A DNA stretch of 61,127 nt from Clostridia bacterium (GTDB taxonomy: Bacteria > Bacillota > Clostridia > Oscillospirales > Acutalibacteraceae), in the NCBI GenBank assembly GCA_017507805.1, contig JAFWAC010000036.1, forward strand, positions 1 to 61,127. Direction: 5' to 3'. The notes under the pieces are model-generated. The model saw only the letters and a program-made list of their open reading frames with translations, searched no databases and was not told where the DNA came from. The position numbers and the translations under genes are program-made. Below are positions 32,092 to 41,059 of this stretch, piece by piece (positions within the stretch are counted from its first letter, which is position 1; the number at the start of each line of letters is the position of its first letter).

Positions 32092-34479
32092 TCACTTCAG
32101 CTCTGCTATTGTAACACCGTTTTCGCCCTCGCCAAAGGTACCTAAACGGAAGCTTTTTACCGCCCTGTGCGTGCGCAGATGTGTCTGGACACTCTGCCTT
32201 AACACTCCTGTGCCCTTGCCGTGGATAATCCGCACCGTTTCAAGCCCCGAAACCAAGGCATTATCTATATAGCGGTCAAGCTCTAAAATAGCCTCATCCG
32301 AAGCCATACCCCTAAGGTCAATTTCACCCGACACCTCGCGCTGAGCGCGGGATTGCATTCCTGTCACGCGGCGTGTTTTTTTCACTTCGGTTGAGGGTGC
32401 GTTTTGGGACTTGTACCTCAAATTATCAAACGAAACCCACATTTTAATTGAGCCTGACATTACAAAAGCCTGTTTTTTATCGGGCTTGACATCAATCACC
32501 GTAGCATCCCTGCCTATATCGGCAACCGTTACAATATCTCCCTTGCTAAGGCTTGTAACCGTCTCACCGACAGCCGTTTGCTTCACAACGGGGTCAGCCG
32601 TTTCCTCAAGCTCCTTAAGGGTTGACCTGTAAGCGGCTCTTGCCCTTTCCGCCATACTCGCGGCATTTTCGCTTGTCATTCCCTTTTTCAATTCCTCAAG
32701 CTCATTGAGAAGCTGACTTGACTTATACCGCGCGCTCTCTATTATGCCGTTAGCCGTCTCGCGGGTTTTTTCCATAAGCTTTTCACGGCTTTTCCTTAGC
32801 TCCTCCTCCCTTTGCTCGGCTTTTTTCTTGGTTGCCTCCAGCTCGGAGCGAAGCTTCATAACCTTTTTCTGCTCCTCCTCGGCAGAGTGCCTTGCATTTT
32901 CAAGAGCCTCTACAACCCTTTCAAAACGCAAATCCTCCTCACTGACCTGACTGCGCGCAGCTTCAATAACCGCTTCATCAAGCCCTAACCGCTTGGAAAT
33001 AGCAAAGGCGTTAGACCTGCCCGGCATACCGATAATAAGCCTGTATGTAGGCTTAAGTGTTGAAACATCAAACTCGCAGGAAGCATTTTCAACACCGCTG
33101 TTATCAATCGCATAAGCCTTAAGCTCGGGATAGTGTGTGGTTGCCACAACCCTCGAGCCGTATGCCGCAAGGCGCATCAGTATAGCCTTAGCGAGCGCCG
33201 CACCCTCAACAGGGTCGGTGCCGGCGCAAAGCTCGTCAAACAGCACCAAGGAATTATCATCAGCATTTTCCAATATAGATATTATATTTTTCATATGTGA
33301 TGAAAAGGTTGATAGCGACTGCTCAATGCTCTGCTCGTCCCCTATATCGGCAAAAACCTTATCGAAAACGGCGATTTTGCTACCGTCATCGGCAGGTATC
33401 ATAAGACCGCACATTGCCATAAGGGTAAGCAAGCCCACCGTTTTAAGGGTTACGGTTTTACCGCCCGTATTTGGGCCGGTTATAACGAGGGTGTTATACT
33501 GCTCACCCAACCCCACAGTAATCGGCACCACCGATTTATAGTGTATAAGCGGATGTCGGGCATTTTTAAGATAAATTTGTCCCTTTGAATTGATTTGGGG
33601 TACTATCGCCCTCATTTTATAGGCAAGCCTTGCCTTGGCAAAAACGAGATTTAACTGCACAAGCGATTTGTAAGAGGCGATTATGCCCTCCGCAAAGCTA
33701 CCTGCCTCCGCAGAAAGCTCTGCAAGGATGCGTTCGATTTCCTCCTGCTCGCGCAGGCGCAAAACCCTGATTTCATTATTGGTTTCCACAACCGACATCG
33801 GCTCAATAAAAACGGTTGACCCTGTGGAGGAGGTATCGTGAACGATACCTGCAAGCTGTCCCTTGCACTCTGCCTTAAGGGGCACAACAAATCTGCCGTC
33901 ACGCTGAGTAACAATCGCCTCCTGCAGATATTTGGCTGTGGGACCGCGGACGATTTTATCAAGTATATCGCGGATTTTCCCCGATTTTGCAATTATTTTG
34001 CGGCGGATATCGTAAAGCGCAGGGGAGGCATTATCATTAAGCTCCTCGGCGCTTTTAATCGCAAAGCTTATCTTTTCCTCAAGATATTTATTGGGAATAA
34101 GCCCCTCAAAAAGATATTCTATTGAGGTGTTAATAAGACCTGTGCAGTCATCGCGCCATTCCTTAACAGAGCGTACCACCCTCAGGGTTTCTGCAATGTC
34201 AAGCAGCTCCTGCATCGATAGCACCGCTGAAGCCTGTGCCCTTATCAGCGGATTTGAAACATTTACAGCCGCGCCGAAGGAGGGTGCCTGATACCTCGAC
34301 ATAAAGGTATAGGCGTCCTGCGTTTGGTCAAGGCTTTTTTGAACCGCGTCAAGCTCGGTTTGCGGAGTGACCTCGCGCGCCAGAGCCGCGCCGTCCGAAA
34401 GGGTTGCTTCATTAGCCAAAAGCTCCAATATTTTATCAAGCTCTAAGGTTTTTAAATATCTTTCGATATTGTAGCTCAT
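32092..34479 (-). CDS. mutS2: Endonuclease MutS2
   Basis: The 795-residue protein has MutS-like core helices, Walker A TGPNTGGKTVTLKT and Walker B region VLFDELCAGTDP. A long coiled coil (about 520-620) follows, then a C-terminal Smr nuclease domain (EIDLRGMASDEAI...IIHGKGTGVLR). MutS2 suppresses homologous recombination and rescues collided ribosomes in Bacillus. TAAGGAG precedes the ATG. It is last in the phoH-ybeY-era-recO-mutS2 block. Confidence 0.96.
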   Translation of the reverse strand: MSYNIERYLKTLELDKILELLANEATLSDGAALAREVTPQTELDAVQKSLDQTQDAYTFMSRYQAPSFGAAVNVSNPLIRAQASAVLSMQELLDIAETLRVVRSVKEWRDDCTGLINTSIEYLFEGLIPNKYLEEKISFAIKSAEELNDNASPALYDIRRKIIAKSGKIRDILDKIVRGPTAKYLQEAIVTQRDGRFVVPLKAECKGQLAGIVHDTSSTGSTVFIEPMSVVETNNEIRVLRLREQEEIERILAELSAEAGSFAEGIIASYKSLVQLNLVFAKARLAYKMRAIVPQINSKGQIYLKNARHPLIHYKSVVPITVGLGEQYNTLVITGPNTGGKTVTLKTVGLLTLMAMCGLMIPADDGSKIAVFDKVFADIGDEQSIEQSLSTFSSHMKNIISILENADDNSLVLFDELCAGTDPVEGAALAKAILMRLAAYGSRVVATTHYPELKAYAIDNSGVENASCEFDVSTLKPTYRLIIGMPGRSNAFAISKRLGLDEAVIEAARSQVSEEDLRFERVVEALENARHSAEEEQKKVMKLRSELEATKKKAEQREEELRKSREKLMEKTRETANGIIESARYKSSQLLNELEELKKGMTSENAASMAERARAAYRSTLKELEETADPVVKQTAVGETVTSLSKGDIVTVADIGRDATVIDVKPDKKQAFVMSGSIKMWVSFDNLRYKSQNAPSTEVKKTRRVTGMQSRAQREVSGEIDLRGMASDEAILELDRYIDNALVSGLETVRIIHGKGTGVLRQSVQTHLRTHRAVKSFRLGTFGEGENGVTIAELK

Positions 34480-34500
34480 AAATTACTCCTTAAAATTTCA

Positions 34501-35271
34501 TCATTCGGATAAAACATAGTTATTGTAAAATTCCAATGCAGAGAAGCGGTGCTCGGTTTGCATTGTCAGGTAGCCCGAGGTTATTTTTGAAAGGCGGCGC
34601 GCGCTCTCCACAGGGATTTCAAATGAATAAAGCTTGCCAAGCTGTGAAAAAGAAATATGTCTCAAGGCTGAAAGCAGGGTTCTGTCCACAGCAACCTCAT
34701 CGTTCCCCTTCGGGCAGTCTTTACAGCGCAGACTGCCGTCACGCAGGCTGAAATACATCACATCGTCCTCAAATTTGCCGCAGACAGGGCAGGCAACAAG
34801 GTCGGGCATATATCCCGAAATCACCGCAACGCGAAGCTCGGTTATAGCCTTGATAAGCTCGGGCTGTCGCTTTTCCTTTACAAGAAAATGCAGGGAGTTG
34901 AGTATAAGGCGCAGAAGCTCCGTGTTAGGGTTGCCGCTTTCGCCAAACTCGCCTGCAAGCTCACAGAAATATTGGCAGATGGTGATTACGGCAATATCAC
35001 CGTCAAGTGTGAAAAATGCCGTTATGGGAGATGCCTCATAAATGCGGTAAATATCCCCTCTTTTCTGAATGGAAAAGCTTGAATATGTAAGCAAAGCTGT
35101 GGCAGGCGCTCTTTTTGATTTAACCGATTTCACACCCGGCGCAAATGCCTTAATAATACCGTAATCACGAGTAAAGAGAGTAACCAAACGGTCACTCTCC
35201 CCCACGCTCATTTCCTTTATTACCAAGCCCTCGGTTGTAAACCGTGTTTGTAATTCCGTCACTGATTTCAT
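34501..35271 (-). CDS. recO: DNA repair protein RecO
   Basis: The 256-residue protein has an N-terminal OB fold (TEGLVIKEMSVGESDRLVTLFTRDYGIIKAFAPGVK), a helical middle and a zinc site CPVC...CKDC. It loads RecA at gaps together with RecF/RecR. The ATG at 35271 has AAGGAG only 2 bp away; a GTG three codons on is better spaced and may be used. Its 5' end overlaps a small out-of-frame ORF. Confidence 0.93.
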   Translation of the reverse strand: MKSVTELQTRFTTEGLVIKEMSVGESDRLVTLFTRDYGIIKAFAPGVKSVKSKRAPATALLTYSSFSIQKRGDIYRIYEASPITAFFTLDGDIAVITICQYFCELAGEFGESGNPNTELLRLILNSLHFLVKEKRQPELIKAITELRVAVISGYMPDLVACPVCGKFEDDVMYFSLRDGSLRCKDCPKGNDEVAVDRTLLSALRHISFSQLGKLYSFEIPVESARRLSKITSGYLTMQTEHRFSALEFYNNYVLSE

Positions 35272-35356
35272 TCTCCTTGCAGGAATTCACATAGTTTAAA
35301 TAATCGGCAACCTTGCCGCTTTTGATAAATCTGATCCAACTTTTATCGGTGTCCAT
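35192..35356 (-). CDS. 54-residue ORF between era and recO
   Basis: On the minus strand an ATG at 35356 opens a 54-codon frame reading MDTDKSWIRFIKSGKVADYL, NYVNSCKENEIS and onward to 35192. It overlaps the start of recO by 80 bp in another frame. GGAAGTGA lies upstream. The pattern W-x-x-F-x-x-(S/T)GK-V-x-DYL is what I recall of small proteins at this place in Clostridia, where Bacillus has yqzL. The first ~30 codons, before recO, are the credible part. It may couple translation of recO. Confidence 0.5.
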   Translation of the reverse strand: MDTDKSWIRFIKSGKVADYLNYVNSCKENEISDGITNTVYNRGLGNKGNERGGE

Positions 35357-35426
35357 TCAAGCTTCACTTCCCATAAATAGCTTGTGAAGCTTAAATTAAA
35401 ATATAATAGGAAAATTTGAGCAAAAA

Positions 35427-36347
35427 TCAGTCCAGCCCAAAGGTATGGATAAGTCCCTGACGGTTTCGCCAATCCTCCTTGACCTTTACCCAAAGCTTGA
35501 CATTGGCTCTTATACCGAAAAATTCCTCAATATCCTTGCGCGCCATCATACCTATCCTTTTAAGGGTGGCGCCGCCCTTGCCGATTATGATACCCTTGTG
35601 GGAATCCTTTTCGCAGATAACGGTTGCCTCAACCTCTACGATAAGCTCTCCCGAGGCAGTGTCGCGCTCGACAAAGCGCTCAAGGTCAACCGCAATACCG
35701 TGAGGCACCTCTTTATCAAGAATACGGAGCATTTTTTCCCTTATCATTTCGGCAACCATAACCTTTTCAGGCTGGTCGGTAATATCCTCGGCAGGGAAAT
35801 AATGGGGAGCCTCCTTTGCAAAGCGCTTAAGCTCACCTATCAAGCGCTCCACACCGTCCCCCGTCTTTGCCGAAAGGGGTACAACCGCCTCAAAATCAAG
35901 CAGAGAGGTATATTTTGTTATAATTTTAAGCAAATCCTCTTTTTTTGCAAGCAGGTCAATTTTATTTATAACAAGTATCGGGCGAAGCCGGCGGCGCTTG
36001 ATTTCGGCTATAAGCTCAGCCTCGGCAGGGGGTAATTCCTCACCGTCCGATTTAAATGCCGTGACCGCTTCGATTACCAGAGCCGCGGCATCAACATCCG
36101 CCATACCCTCACCCACAGCCTTGTTCATATTGCGGTCAAGCTCGTTTCTGGGCTTGTGAAAGCCGGGTGTATCGATAAAGACAAGCTGGGTTTCCTCGCG
36201 TGTGTATATACCCATTATGCGCGTACGGGTGGTTTGCGGCTTGTTGGAAACGATCGCCACCTTTTGCCCCAGCATATTATTCATAAGAGATGATTTGCCG
36301 ACATTCGGTCTGCCGATAATGGCAATAAAAGCTGATTTTTGTTTCAT
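35427..36347 (-). CDS. era: GTPase Era
   Basis: The 306-residue GTPase carries G1 GRPNVGKSSL, G3 DTPGFHKP and G4 NKID, then a C-terminal KH domain (GIIIGKGGATLKRIG). It assists 16S rRNA maturation and 30S assembly. It starts 10 bp after ybeY, in the conserved order. Confidence 0.97.
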   Translation of the reverse strand: MKQKSAFIAIIGRPNVGKSSLMNNMLGQKVAIVSNKPQTTRTRIMGIYTREETQLVFIDTPGFHKPRNELDRNMNKAVGEGMADVDAAALVIEAVTAFKSDGEELPPAEAELIAEIKRRRLRPILVINKIDLLAKKEDLLKIITKYTSLLDFEAVVPLSAKTGDGVERLIGELKRFAKEAPHYFPAEDITDQPEKVMVAEMIREKMLRILDKEVPHGIAVDLERFVERDTASGELIVEVEATVICEKDSHKGIIIGKGGATLKRIGMMARKDIEEFFGIRANVKLWVKVKEDWRNRQGLIHTFGLD

Positions 36348-36357
36348 ACCAATTACT

Positions 36358-36840
36358 CTATACCTTATTTATTGCAAGTCCAAGCGCGGAAAGCACATTT
36401 TCTTCCTTTTCGCGCATCACGGTCTGCTCAAGACCGCCGTTTTCGTGGTCATAGCCCAACAAATGAAGCATTGAATGAACGGTTAAAAATGCAATTTCAC
36501 GCTCGATTGTGTGACCGTAAAGCTCTGCCTGCGAAAAGGCGTGGTCAATAGAAATCACTATATCTCCAAGCATTTTTGCCCCTGTTTCGGGATTTGTGTC
36601 AAAATCACCGTCACTGCCCAAGGGGAAGGAAAGCACATCGGTAGCGGTATCAATATTGCGGAATTTGGTGTTCATTTCCTTTATTTCGTCATCATTGACA
36701 ATGGTAACATCCACCTCTGCCGAATCCTCAAAGCCTTCCAATTTCAAGGTTGCTGTGCAAGCCTTTCTTATAAGCAGGCGCGCTCCCGTGGGAAGCTTCA
36801 CCCTTTTCTGTTTAGAAACAATATTAACCTTTACACTCAT
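36358..36840 (-). CDS. ybeY: Endoribonuclease YbeY
   Basis: The 160-residue protein has the zinc motif HSMLHLLGYDHE (H-x3-H-x5-H) near residue 130 and the NDDEIKEMN block. It acts in 16S rRNA 3'-end maturation and ribosome quality control. Its start overlaps the phoH stop by 4 bp. Confidence 0.96.
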   Translation of the reverse strand: MSVKVNIVSKQKRVKLPTGARLLIRKACTATLKLEGFEDSAEVDVTIVNDDEIKEMNTKFRNIDTATDVLSFPLGSDGDFDTNPETGAKMLGDIVISIDHAFSQAELYGHTIEREIAFLTVHSMLHLLGYDHENGGLEQTVMREKEENVLSALGLAINKV

Positions 36841-37796
36841 TTCTTTTCTTCACTTCTTTCATAAGCCTTTATTATTTCCTGCACAAGTCTGTGCCTTACA
36901 ACATCCTTACCCGAAAGACGGGAAATTGCAATATCATCAATATTCTTTAGTATGCGGACAGCATCCTTAAGACCTGATTTTTTACCGTCAGGCAGGTCGA
37001 TTTGGGTAATGTCACCCGTAACCACCGCCTTTGAATTAAAGCCAAGCCTTGTTAAAAACATTTTCATTTGCTCGCAGGTGGTGTTCTGCGCCTCGTCAAG
37101 AATAATGAAGCTGTCATCAAGGGTGCGGCCTCTCATATAAGCCAAGGGAGCAACCTCAATGTCGCCCCTTTCCTGACATTTCTGAAAATTTTCAGCCCCG
37201 AGCATATCAAAAAGTGCATCGTAAAGCGGACGCAGATAAGGATCTATTTTCTGTTGCAGGTCGCCCGGCAAAAAGCCCAGCCTTTCACCTGCTTCAACGG
37301 CAGGTCTTGTCAAAATTATGCGGTTGACCTGCTTTGCGCGAAAGGCGCTTACCGCCTGCGCCACCGCCAAGTAGGTTTTACCCGTTCCCGCAGGGCCCAC
37401 ACCTATCGTTACGGTGTTATTCCTTATCGCCTCAACATACTGCTTCTGCCCCAAGGTTTTAGGCTTTACAGGCTTGCCCTTTGAGGTTATACAGATACAG
37501 TCCGCATCGGTTATATCGGAAATCTTACTATCCTGACCGTCCTCCACAAGAGACGCCACATAGTTAATATTCTGGTCGGTTATCTGCTCGCCCTTATTTA
37601 TCATTGAGATAAGTCCCTCAATGGTTCGCTTGGCAGAAATCACCCCGTCAACCTCGCCCTTTATGCGTATCTGACTTCCGTGTGAGGTAATCGACACATC
37701 ATACCTTTTTTCAATGCGTTTAATATTTTCATCAAAATTACCGAACAGGTTGACAAGCTGTTCTATTCGTTCAATATCAACGGTTTGCTCAAACAA
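36837..37796 (-). CDS. phoH: PhoH-family ATPase (YbeZ-like)
   Basis: The 319-residue protein has an N-terminal KH-like region and a helicase-like P-loop, GVGPAGTGKTYLA, with DEAQN as Walker B. The TTG at 37796 is chosen: a consensus promoter at 37836-37864 would start RNA at about 37829, leaving the ATG at 37826 almost without leader, while AGGGAG lies 10 bp before the TTG. It heads the ribosome-maturation and repair operon. Confidence 0.93.
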   Translation of the reverse strand: MFEQTVDIERIEQLVNLFGNFDENIKRIEKRYDVSITSHGSQIRIKGEVDGVISAKRTIEGLISMINKGEQITDQNINYVASLVEDGQDSKISDITDADCICITSKGKPVKPKTLGQKQYVEAIRNNTVTIGVGPAGTGKTYLAVAQAVSAFRAKQVNRIILTRPAVEAGERLGFLPGDLQQKIDPYLRPLYDALFDMLGAENFQKCQERGDIEVAPLAYMRGRTLDDSFIILDEAQNTTCEQMKMFLTRLGFNSKAVVTGDITQIDLPDGKKSGLKDAVRILKNIDDIAISRLSGKDVVRHRLVQEIIKAYERSEEKK

Positions 37797-37835
37797 TATG
37801 CATTTTCTCCCTATAAAGAATTTCATATCTAAAGT

Positions 37836-37864
37836 ATTATAACACAAAAAAGAGGACTTTTCAA
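37836..37864 (-). promoter_or_regulatory. phoH operon promoter
   Basis: On the minus strand TTGAAA (complement of 37859-37864), 17 bp, TATAAT (complement of 37836-37841). Confidence 0.8.
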
Positions 37865-37950
37865 TAAAATTTTACATTTTTTTAGACTAAAATTAACAAA
37901 AAAGGTGATTTCATACAATTCATTTAGTATGTATTGTAAGGGATTTTTAT

Positions 37951-37990
37951 AAAAAAGCGGCGCCTGCATAATATGCACAAGCACCGCATA
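37951..37990 (-). terminator. Terminator after the ClpP-like gene
   Basis: On the minus strand GCGGTGCTTGTGCAT pairs imperfectly with ATGCAGGCGCCGC, followed by TTTTTT. Confidence 0.75.
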
Positions 37991-37994
37991 AAGC

Positions 37995-38675
37995 TTAATT
38001 GCTGCCTTCAATCATCTCATAAAGCCCGTCTATAACATTGCTAAGGGTACCTATGCTGTCGATAAGTCCCTCCTTGACCGCCTTTTCACCCGAAAGCACC
38101 GAGCCCACATCGGTCACCATTTCTCCCGTGTTCATCATAAGCTCGGTAAAGCGCTCGGTGGAAATCTTGGAATTTTGCGCCACAAAATCGGTAATCCGTC
38201 CTTGCATGCGGGCAAAATGGTTCATCATTTGCGGAACACCGATTACAAGACCGTTTGTTCTTACAGGATGCACCGTCATCGTAGCCGAGGGGGCTATATA
38301 TGACCTTTTTGCCGAAACGGCAAGCGGCACACCGATTGAATGTCCGCCGCCCAAAACAAAGGAAACTGTCGGCTTTTTCATACCCGAAATCAGCTCTGCA
38401 ATGGCAAGCCCTGCCTCAACATCACCGCCTACAGTGTTAAGAATAACCAACAAGCCCTCAATTTCGCTACTTTCCTCAATGGCTACAAGCTGTGGTATTA
38501 CATGCTCATATTTAGTGGTTTTGCTTTGCTCTGGCAGGACACTGTGTCCCTCTATTTCACCGATTATTGTCAGGCAATAAATTTTATGCCTGCCCCCAAA
38601 GGTCTGCAGAGAGCCAAGCTCCTTGATTTCATCGAGTGTCTCGTTTTGGGAATTTATTTCGTTTTTATCGCTCAT
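37995..38675 (-). CDS. ClpP-class serine protease (TepA-like)
   Basis: The 226-residue ClpP-fold protein has LVILNTVGGDVEAGLAIAELI and a nucleophile Ser in GGGHSIGVPLAVSAKRSYIAPSATMTVHPV. This is the form seen in Firmicute TepA/YmfB proteins rather than housekeeping ClpP. TepA is linked to protein export and spore processes in Bacillus. No membrane segment or signal peptide is visible, so it is cytoplasmic. It has its own terminator. Confidence 0.85.
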   Translation of the reverse strand: MSDKNEINSQNETLDEIKELGSLQTFGGRHKIYCLTIIGEIEGHSVLPEQSKTTKYEHVIPQLVAIEESSEIEGLLVILNTVGGDVEAGLAIAELISGMKKPTVSFVLGGGHSIGVPLAVSAKRSYIAPSATMTVHPVRTNGLVIGVPQMMNHFARMQGRITDFVAQNSKISTERFTELMMNTGEMVTDVGSVLSGEKAVKEGLIDSIGTLSNVIDGLYEMIEGSN

Positions 38676-38771
38676 ACCTTTGCCCTTTCTCTCAATCCAA
38701 ATAATAATGCTTATTTTAGTATTGGAAAAAAAGCAAAATTAATACTATATTTTTAAAATATGGCTGTAAGA

Positions 38772-38966
38772 GATTATAGTTTATTGGGTTTATTTGTAGG
38801 GACAGGCGTTCCCGACTGTCCGTTGATTCAGATGTTTTTTGCGGGCAGTCGAGGACGAAGACTCCCTCACAGTGTGAGGGAGATGTCGCGAAGCGACAGA
38901 GGGAGACGGGCTGTCAGCCTGCCCCTACAATATATCATATCGATTAGTGCGCTAAACTATAATTTA
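38772..38966. repeat. Intergenic repeat element (copy C)
   Basis: It is bounded by ATTATAGTTTA (38772-38783) and TAAACTATAATTTA (38953-38966), with inner GTAGGGACAGGC...GCCTGCCCCTAC ends. Nested stems include CTCCCTCACAGTGTGAGGGAG and TGTCGCGAAGCGACA. The right two thirds are homologous, in inverted orientation, to 55650-55760. It fills the 294-bp gap between 38676 and 38969; no gene is seen there. Confidence 0.8.
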
Positions 38967-38969
38967 TTT

Positions 38970-39545
38970 TTAGCCTTCGTTCAGGCTTTTCCATTTGATT
39001 TGGTAATCATCACCTGTGGCTTTTCCCAATTCGGTAATATAATTTTCTATCAATCTCTTAGCATTTTCCTCTGCCTTAATAAACAGCATTTTATTATCCT
39101 TAACCGCTTTTTCCATTTTCTCTTGCCCTTGTTGGATAATCTGTTCCTGTTCCTCTGCTGTTATTTTATTTTTGATAATAAAGCCGTCCTCTGAAATTTT
39201 GTATGAATTTTCATTTAATGTTTCTACAACCGGTTTTATCTCCAAAAGCTTTGCTTCAGGTAATGTGATAATTATTTCATTACCGCTTATTTTCATAGAT
39301 ACCAGGGACATATCAATGCCTATTGTTGCCATACCCTCGTATTCTATCCACATTTTTCTGTCCCTTTGCAAAAAATTGCCCTCGTCCCCTAATTTACCTA
39401 CATTATTATAGTAACATTCTACCGTTGCCAATTCACTGATTGCTCTGATTTCACCAATATCCGGTGTCTTTTGCTCACCGCAGCCACACAACACCAAAAG
39501 GGGTAAAACCACCATTAAAATTATTTTTAAAGAATTTCTAAGCAT
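38970..39545 (-). CDS. DUF4230-family lipoprotein
   Basis: The 191-residue protein has a lipoprotein signal (LVLCGC, Cys at about 21-23). A DUF4230-like domain follows, with the ISELATVECYYNNV start and KISGNEIIITLPEAKLLEIKPVVETL in the middle. A helical C-terminal part is rich in Glu/Gln/Lys (TAEEQEQIIQQGQEKMEKAVKDN). The role is unknown. It lies 11 bp downstream of a second DUF4230 gene, so the pair forms an operon. TAAGGAGG precedes the ATG. Confidence 0.8.
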   Translation of the reverse strand: MLRNSLKIILMVVLPLLVLCGCGEQKTPDIGEIRAISELATVECYYNNVGKLGDEGNFLQRDRKMWIEYEGMATIGIDMSLVSMKISGNEIIITLPEAKLLEIKPVVETLNENSYKISEDGFIIKNKITAEEQEQIIQQGQEKMEKAVKDNKMLFIKAEENAKRLIENYITELGKATGDDYQIKWKSLNEG

Positions 39546-39556
39546 TTTTATCCTCC

Positions 39557-40132
39557 TTAATTACCCGCGGTTTTAATTTCAACGGAATAGCCCTTTTTCA
39601 ATTTCTTTTCCCAAGGTTTAATAAGCGCTTTTACTGTTTCAATCGCACTGTCCTCCGCCGTCTTATTAAGGGTTTCGTTATTCTTTGCCTTTTCCTTTAA
39701 ATCCTTAACGCAGGCGCTGTAAGCTTCCTGATATGTGTTTTCCTTTTCATATTTTTTCTTGGTGAACATATATTCCATATTTTCATCTACATCTACCGAA
39801 ATAATATCAACCTCAGGAATGGTTATTGTTATTTTTTTATCCTTTTCGGTTACATCTATTTTTTCAAAATCAAAGCCGGCTTTAACCGTCCCCTCGTATG
39901 CAACATAATACTTCACATTTTCCTTTTCCATAACCGTGGCAATGGAATTATATGTATATTCAGCTGTCGAGAAATCCGCGCTGTCCAACACCTTTTTCAG
40001 GCTTGTTTTTGATGCGAATTCGGCTGAATCAGGACTGCTTAAAAGCACACACACCGCAGCAATAATCATCATCACAGCCGAAACCGCTATTGCTGAAATT
40101 TTTTTAGATTTGAATACATCCTTTATATTCAT
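39557..40132 (-). CDS. DUF4230-family membrane-anchored protein
   Basis: The 191-residue protein has an N-terminal anchor (ISAIAVSAVMMIIAAVCVLL) and an outer domain similar in layout to the downstream lipoprotein (LKKVLDSADFSTAEYTYNSI, KITITIPEVDIISVDVDE, helical C-terminus). The ATG at 40132 has AAGGGGAATT upstream; a longer frame to 40228 crosses the promoter and is rejected. A consensus promoter overlapped by GAGCATA repeats lies upstream, so the XRE gene divergent from it is the likely repressor. Confidence 0.78.
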   Translation of the reverse strand: MNIKDVFKSKKISAIAVSAVMMIIAAVCVLLSSPDSAEFASKTSLKKVLDSADFSTAEYTYNSIATVMEKENVKYYVAYEGTVKAGFDFEKIDVTEKDKKITITIPEVDIISVDVDENMEYMFTKKKYEKENTYQEAYSACVKDLKEKAKNNETLNKTAEDSAIETVKALIKPWEKKLKKGYSVEIKTAGN

Positions 40133-40187
40133 TACAATTCCCCTTTTTTTAAAAACGAATATATGCTCTATAAAGCGAGCATACTGT

Positions 40188-40238
40188 ATTATACTCTTTT
40201 TATAGAGCATTGTCAAGAAAAAGAGCATACCTTATTAT
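40188..40238. promoter_or_regulatory. Overlapping divergent promoters with GAGCATA repeats
   Basis: The minus-strand promoter is TTGACA (complement of 40211-40216), 17 bp, TATAAT (complement of 40188-40193). The plus-strand promoter is TTGTCA (40210-40215), 17 bp, TATTAT (40233-40238). Copies of GAGCAT/ATGCTC lie at about 40163-40168, 40177-40182, 40205-40210 and 40223-40228. The architecture repeats that at 6181-6230. Confidence 0.78.
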
Positions 40239-40261
40239 TGGTATAGAGGTGACTTGAAAAT

Positions 40262-40465
40262 ATGATTTCGTATGAACCTTTATACAAGACACTAAAGAGC
40301 CGAAATATATCAACCTATAAGCTTATAAATCAATACGGAATAAGCCGTAGCTTGCTTGACAGGCTAAAACATAACAAGCCTATAAGCACAGTGACCTTAA
40401 ATGATTTGTGTAATATTTTGCACTGTAAGGTTGAGGATGTAATATTATTTATTGAGGACAAATAA
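40262..40465 (+). CDS. XRE/YozG-like small transcriptional regulator
   Basis: The 67-residue helix-turn-helix protein (YKTLKSRNISTYKLINQYGISRSLLDRLKHNKPISTVTLNDLCNILHCKVEDVI) belongs to the minimal XRE group. TAGAGGTGA lies upstream of the ATG. It probably controls itself and the divergent DUF4230 pair. The stop codon touches the terminator stem that follows. Confidence 0.85.
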   Translation: MISYEPLYKTLKSRNISTYKLINQYGISRSLLDRLKHNKPISTVTLNDLCNILHCKVEDVILFIEDK

Positions 40466-40494
40466 CCCCGCCGATTGAAGTCGGCGGGGTTAGC
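40464..40494. terminator. Bidirectional terminator before queH
   Basis: AACCCCGCCGA (40464-40474) pairs perfectly with TCGGCGGGGTT (40481-40491). Confidence 0.88.
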
Positions 40495-40495
40495 T

Positions 40496-41059
40496 TTATT
40501 CCGAATATTTTTCCCTGTCGCGGGTTATTTGCTTTATATAGCGTTCCTCCTCGGAAAAGATACAGCCGCAATATTTCTGCATATAAAGCCCTGCTTCGCG
40601 TGCTGTTTGATTGCCTTGCCTGAATTGAGGGCGGAAATCTCTGTAAAAAAATTCCACGCCGTATTTTTGGGCAAAGGCTTTGCCTGCCGCGGCAATCTGC
40701 TCGTGTTGCTGATAAACGCTTGCAAGCAGCGTTGTGGTGAATGCCTTAAAGCCCTTTTGAGCCGCAACCTGCGCGGTGCGCTCTAATCGGTGCTCATAGC
40801 AATACCTGCATCTGCCGTTAATATCATCGACTACATTGATAACAAACTGTCTCAGCCCGTAATCCTCACAGACAATCAAGGGCATTTCGGTTTGCTTTGC
40901 GAACTCTACAAGACATTCCCTGCGCGCTTCATACTCCTTGAAGGGGTGTATATTTGGATTATACCAAAAAGCGGTTGGATTTATACCCTCCCTGCGAAGC
41001 GGCTCCACACAGGAAACCGAGCAAGGGGCGCAACAACAGTGCAGTAAAACCTCGGTCAT
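40496..41059 (-). CDS. queH: Epoxyqueuosine reductase QueH
   Basis: The 187-residue protein has the paired cysteine motifs of QueH: HCCCAPCS at the N-terminus, RCRYCYEHRLERTA in the middle and YCGCIFSEEER at the end. These bind an iron-sulfur cluster and metal. It performs the last step of queuosine formation in tRNA. Its start shares one base with the stop of the upstream prohibitin-like gene. Confidence 0.93.
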   Translation of the reverse strand: MTEVLLHCCCAPCSVSCVEPLRREGINPTAFWYNPNIHPFKEYEARRECLVEFAKQTEMPLIVCEDYGLRQFVINVVDDINGRCRYCYEHRLERTAQVAAQKGFKAFTTTLLASVYQQHEQIAAAGKAFAQKYGVEFFYRDFRPQFRQGNQTAREAGLYMQKYCGCIFSEEERYIKQITRDREKYSE

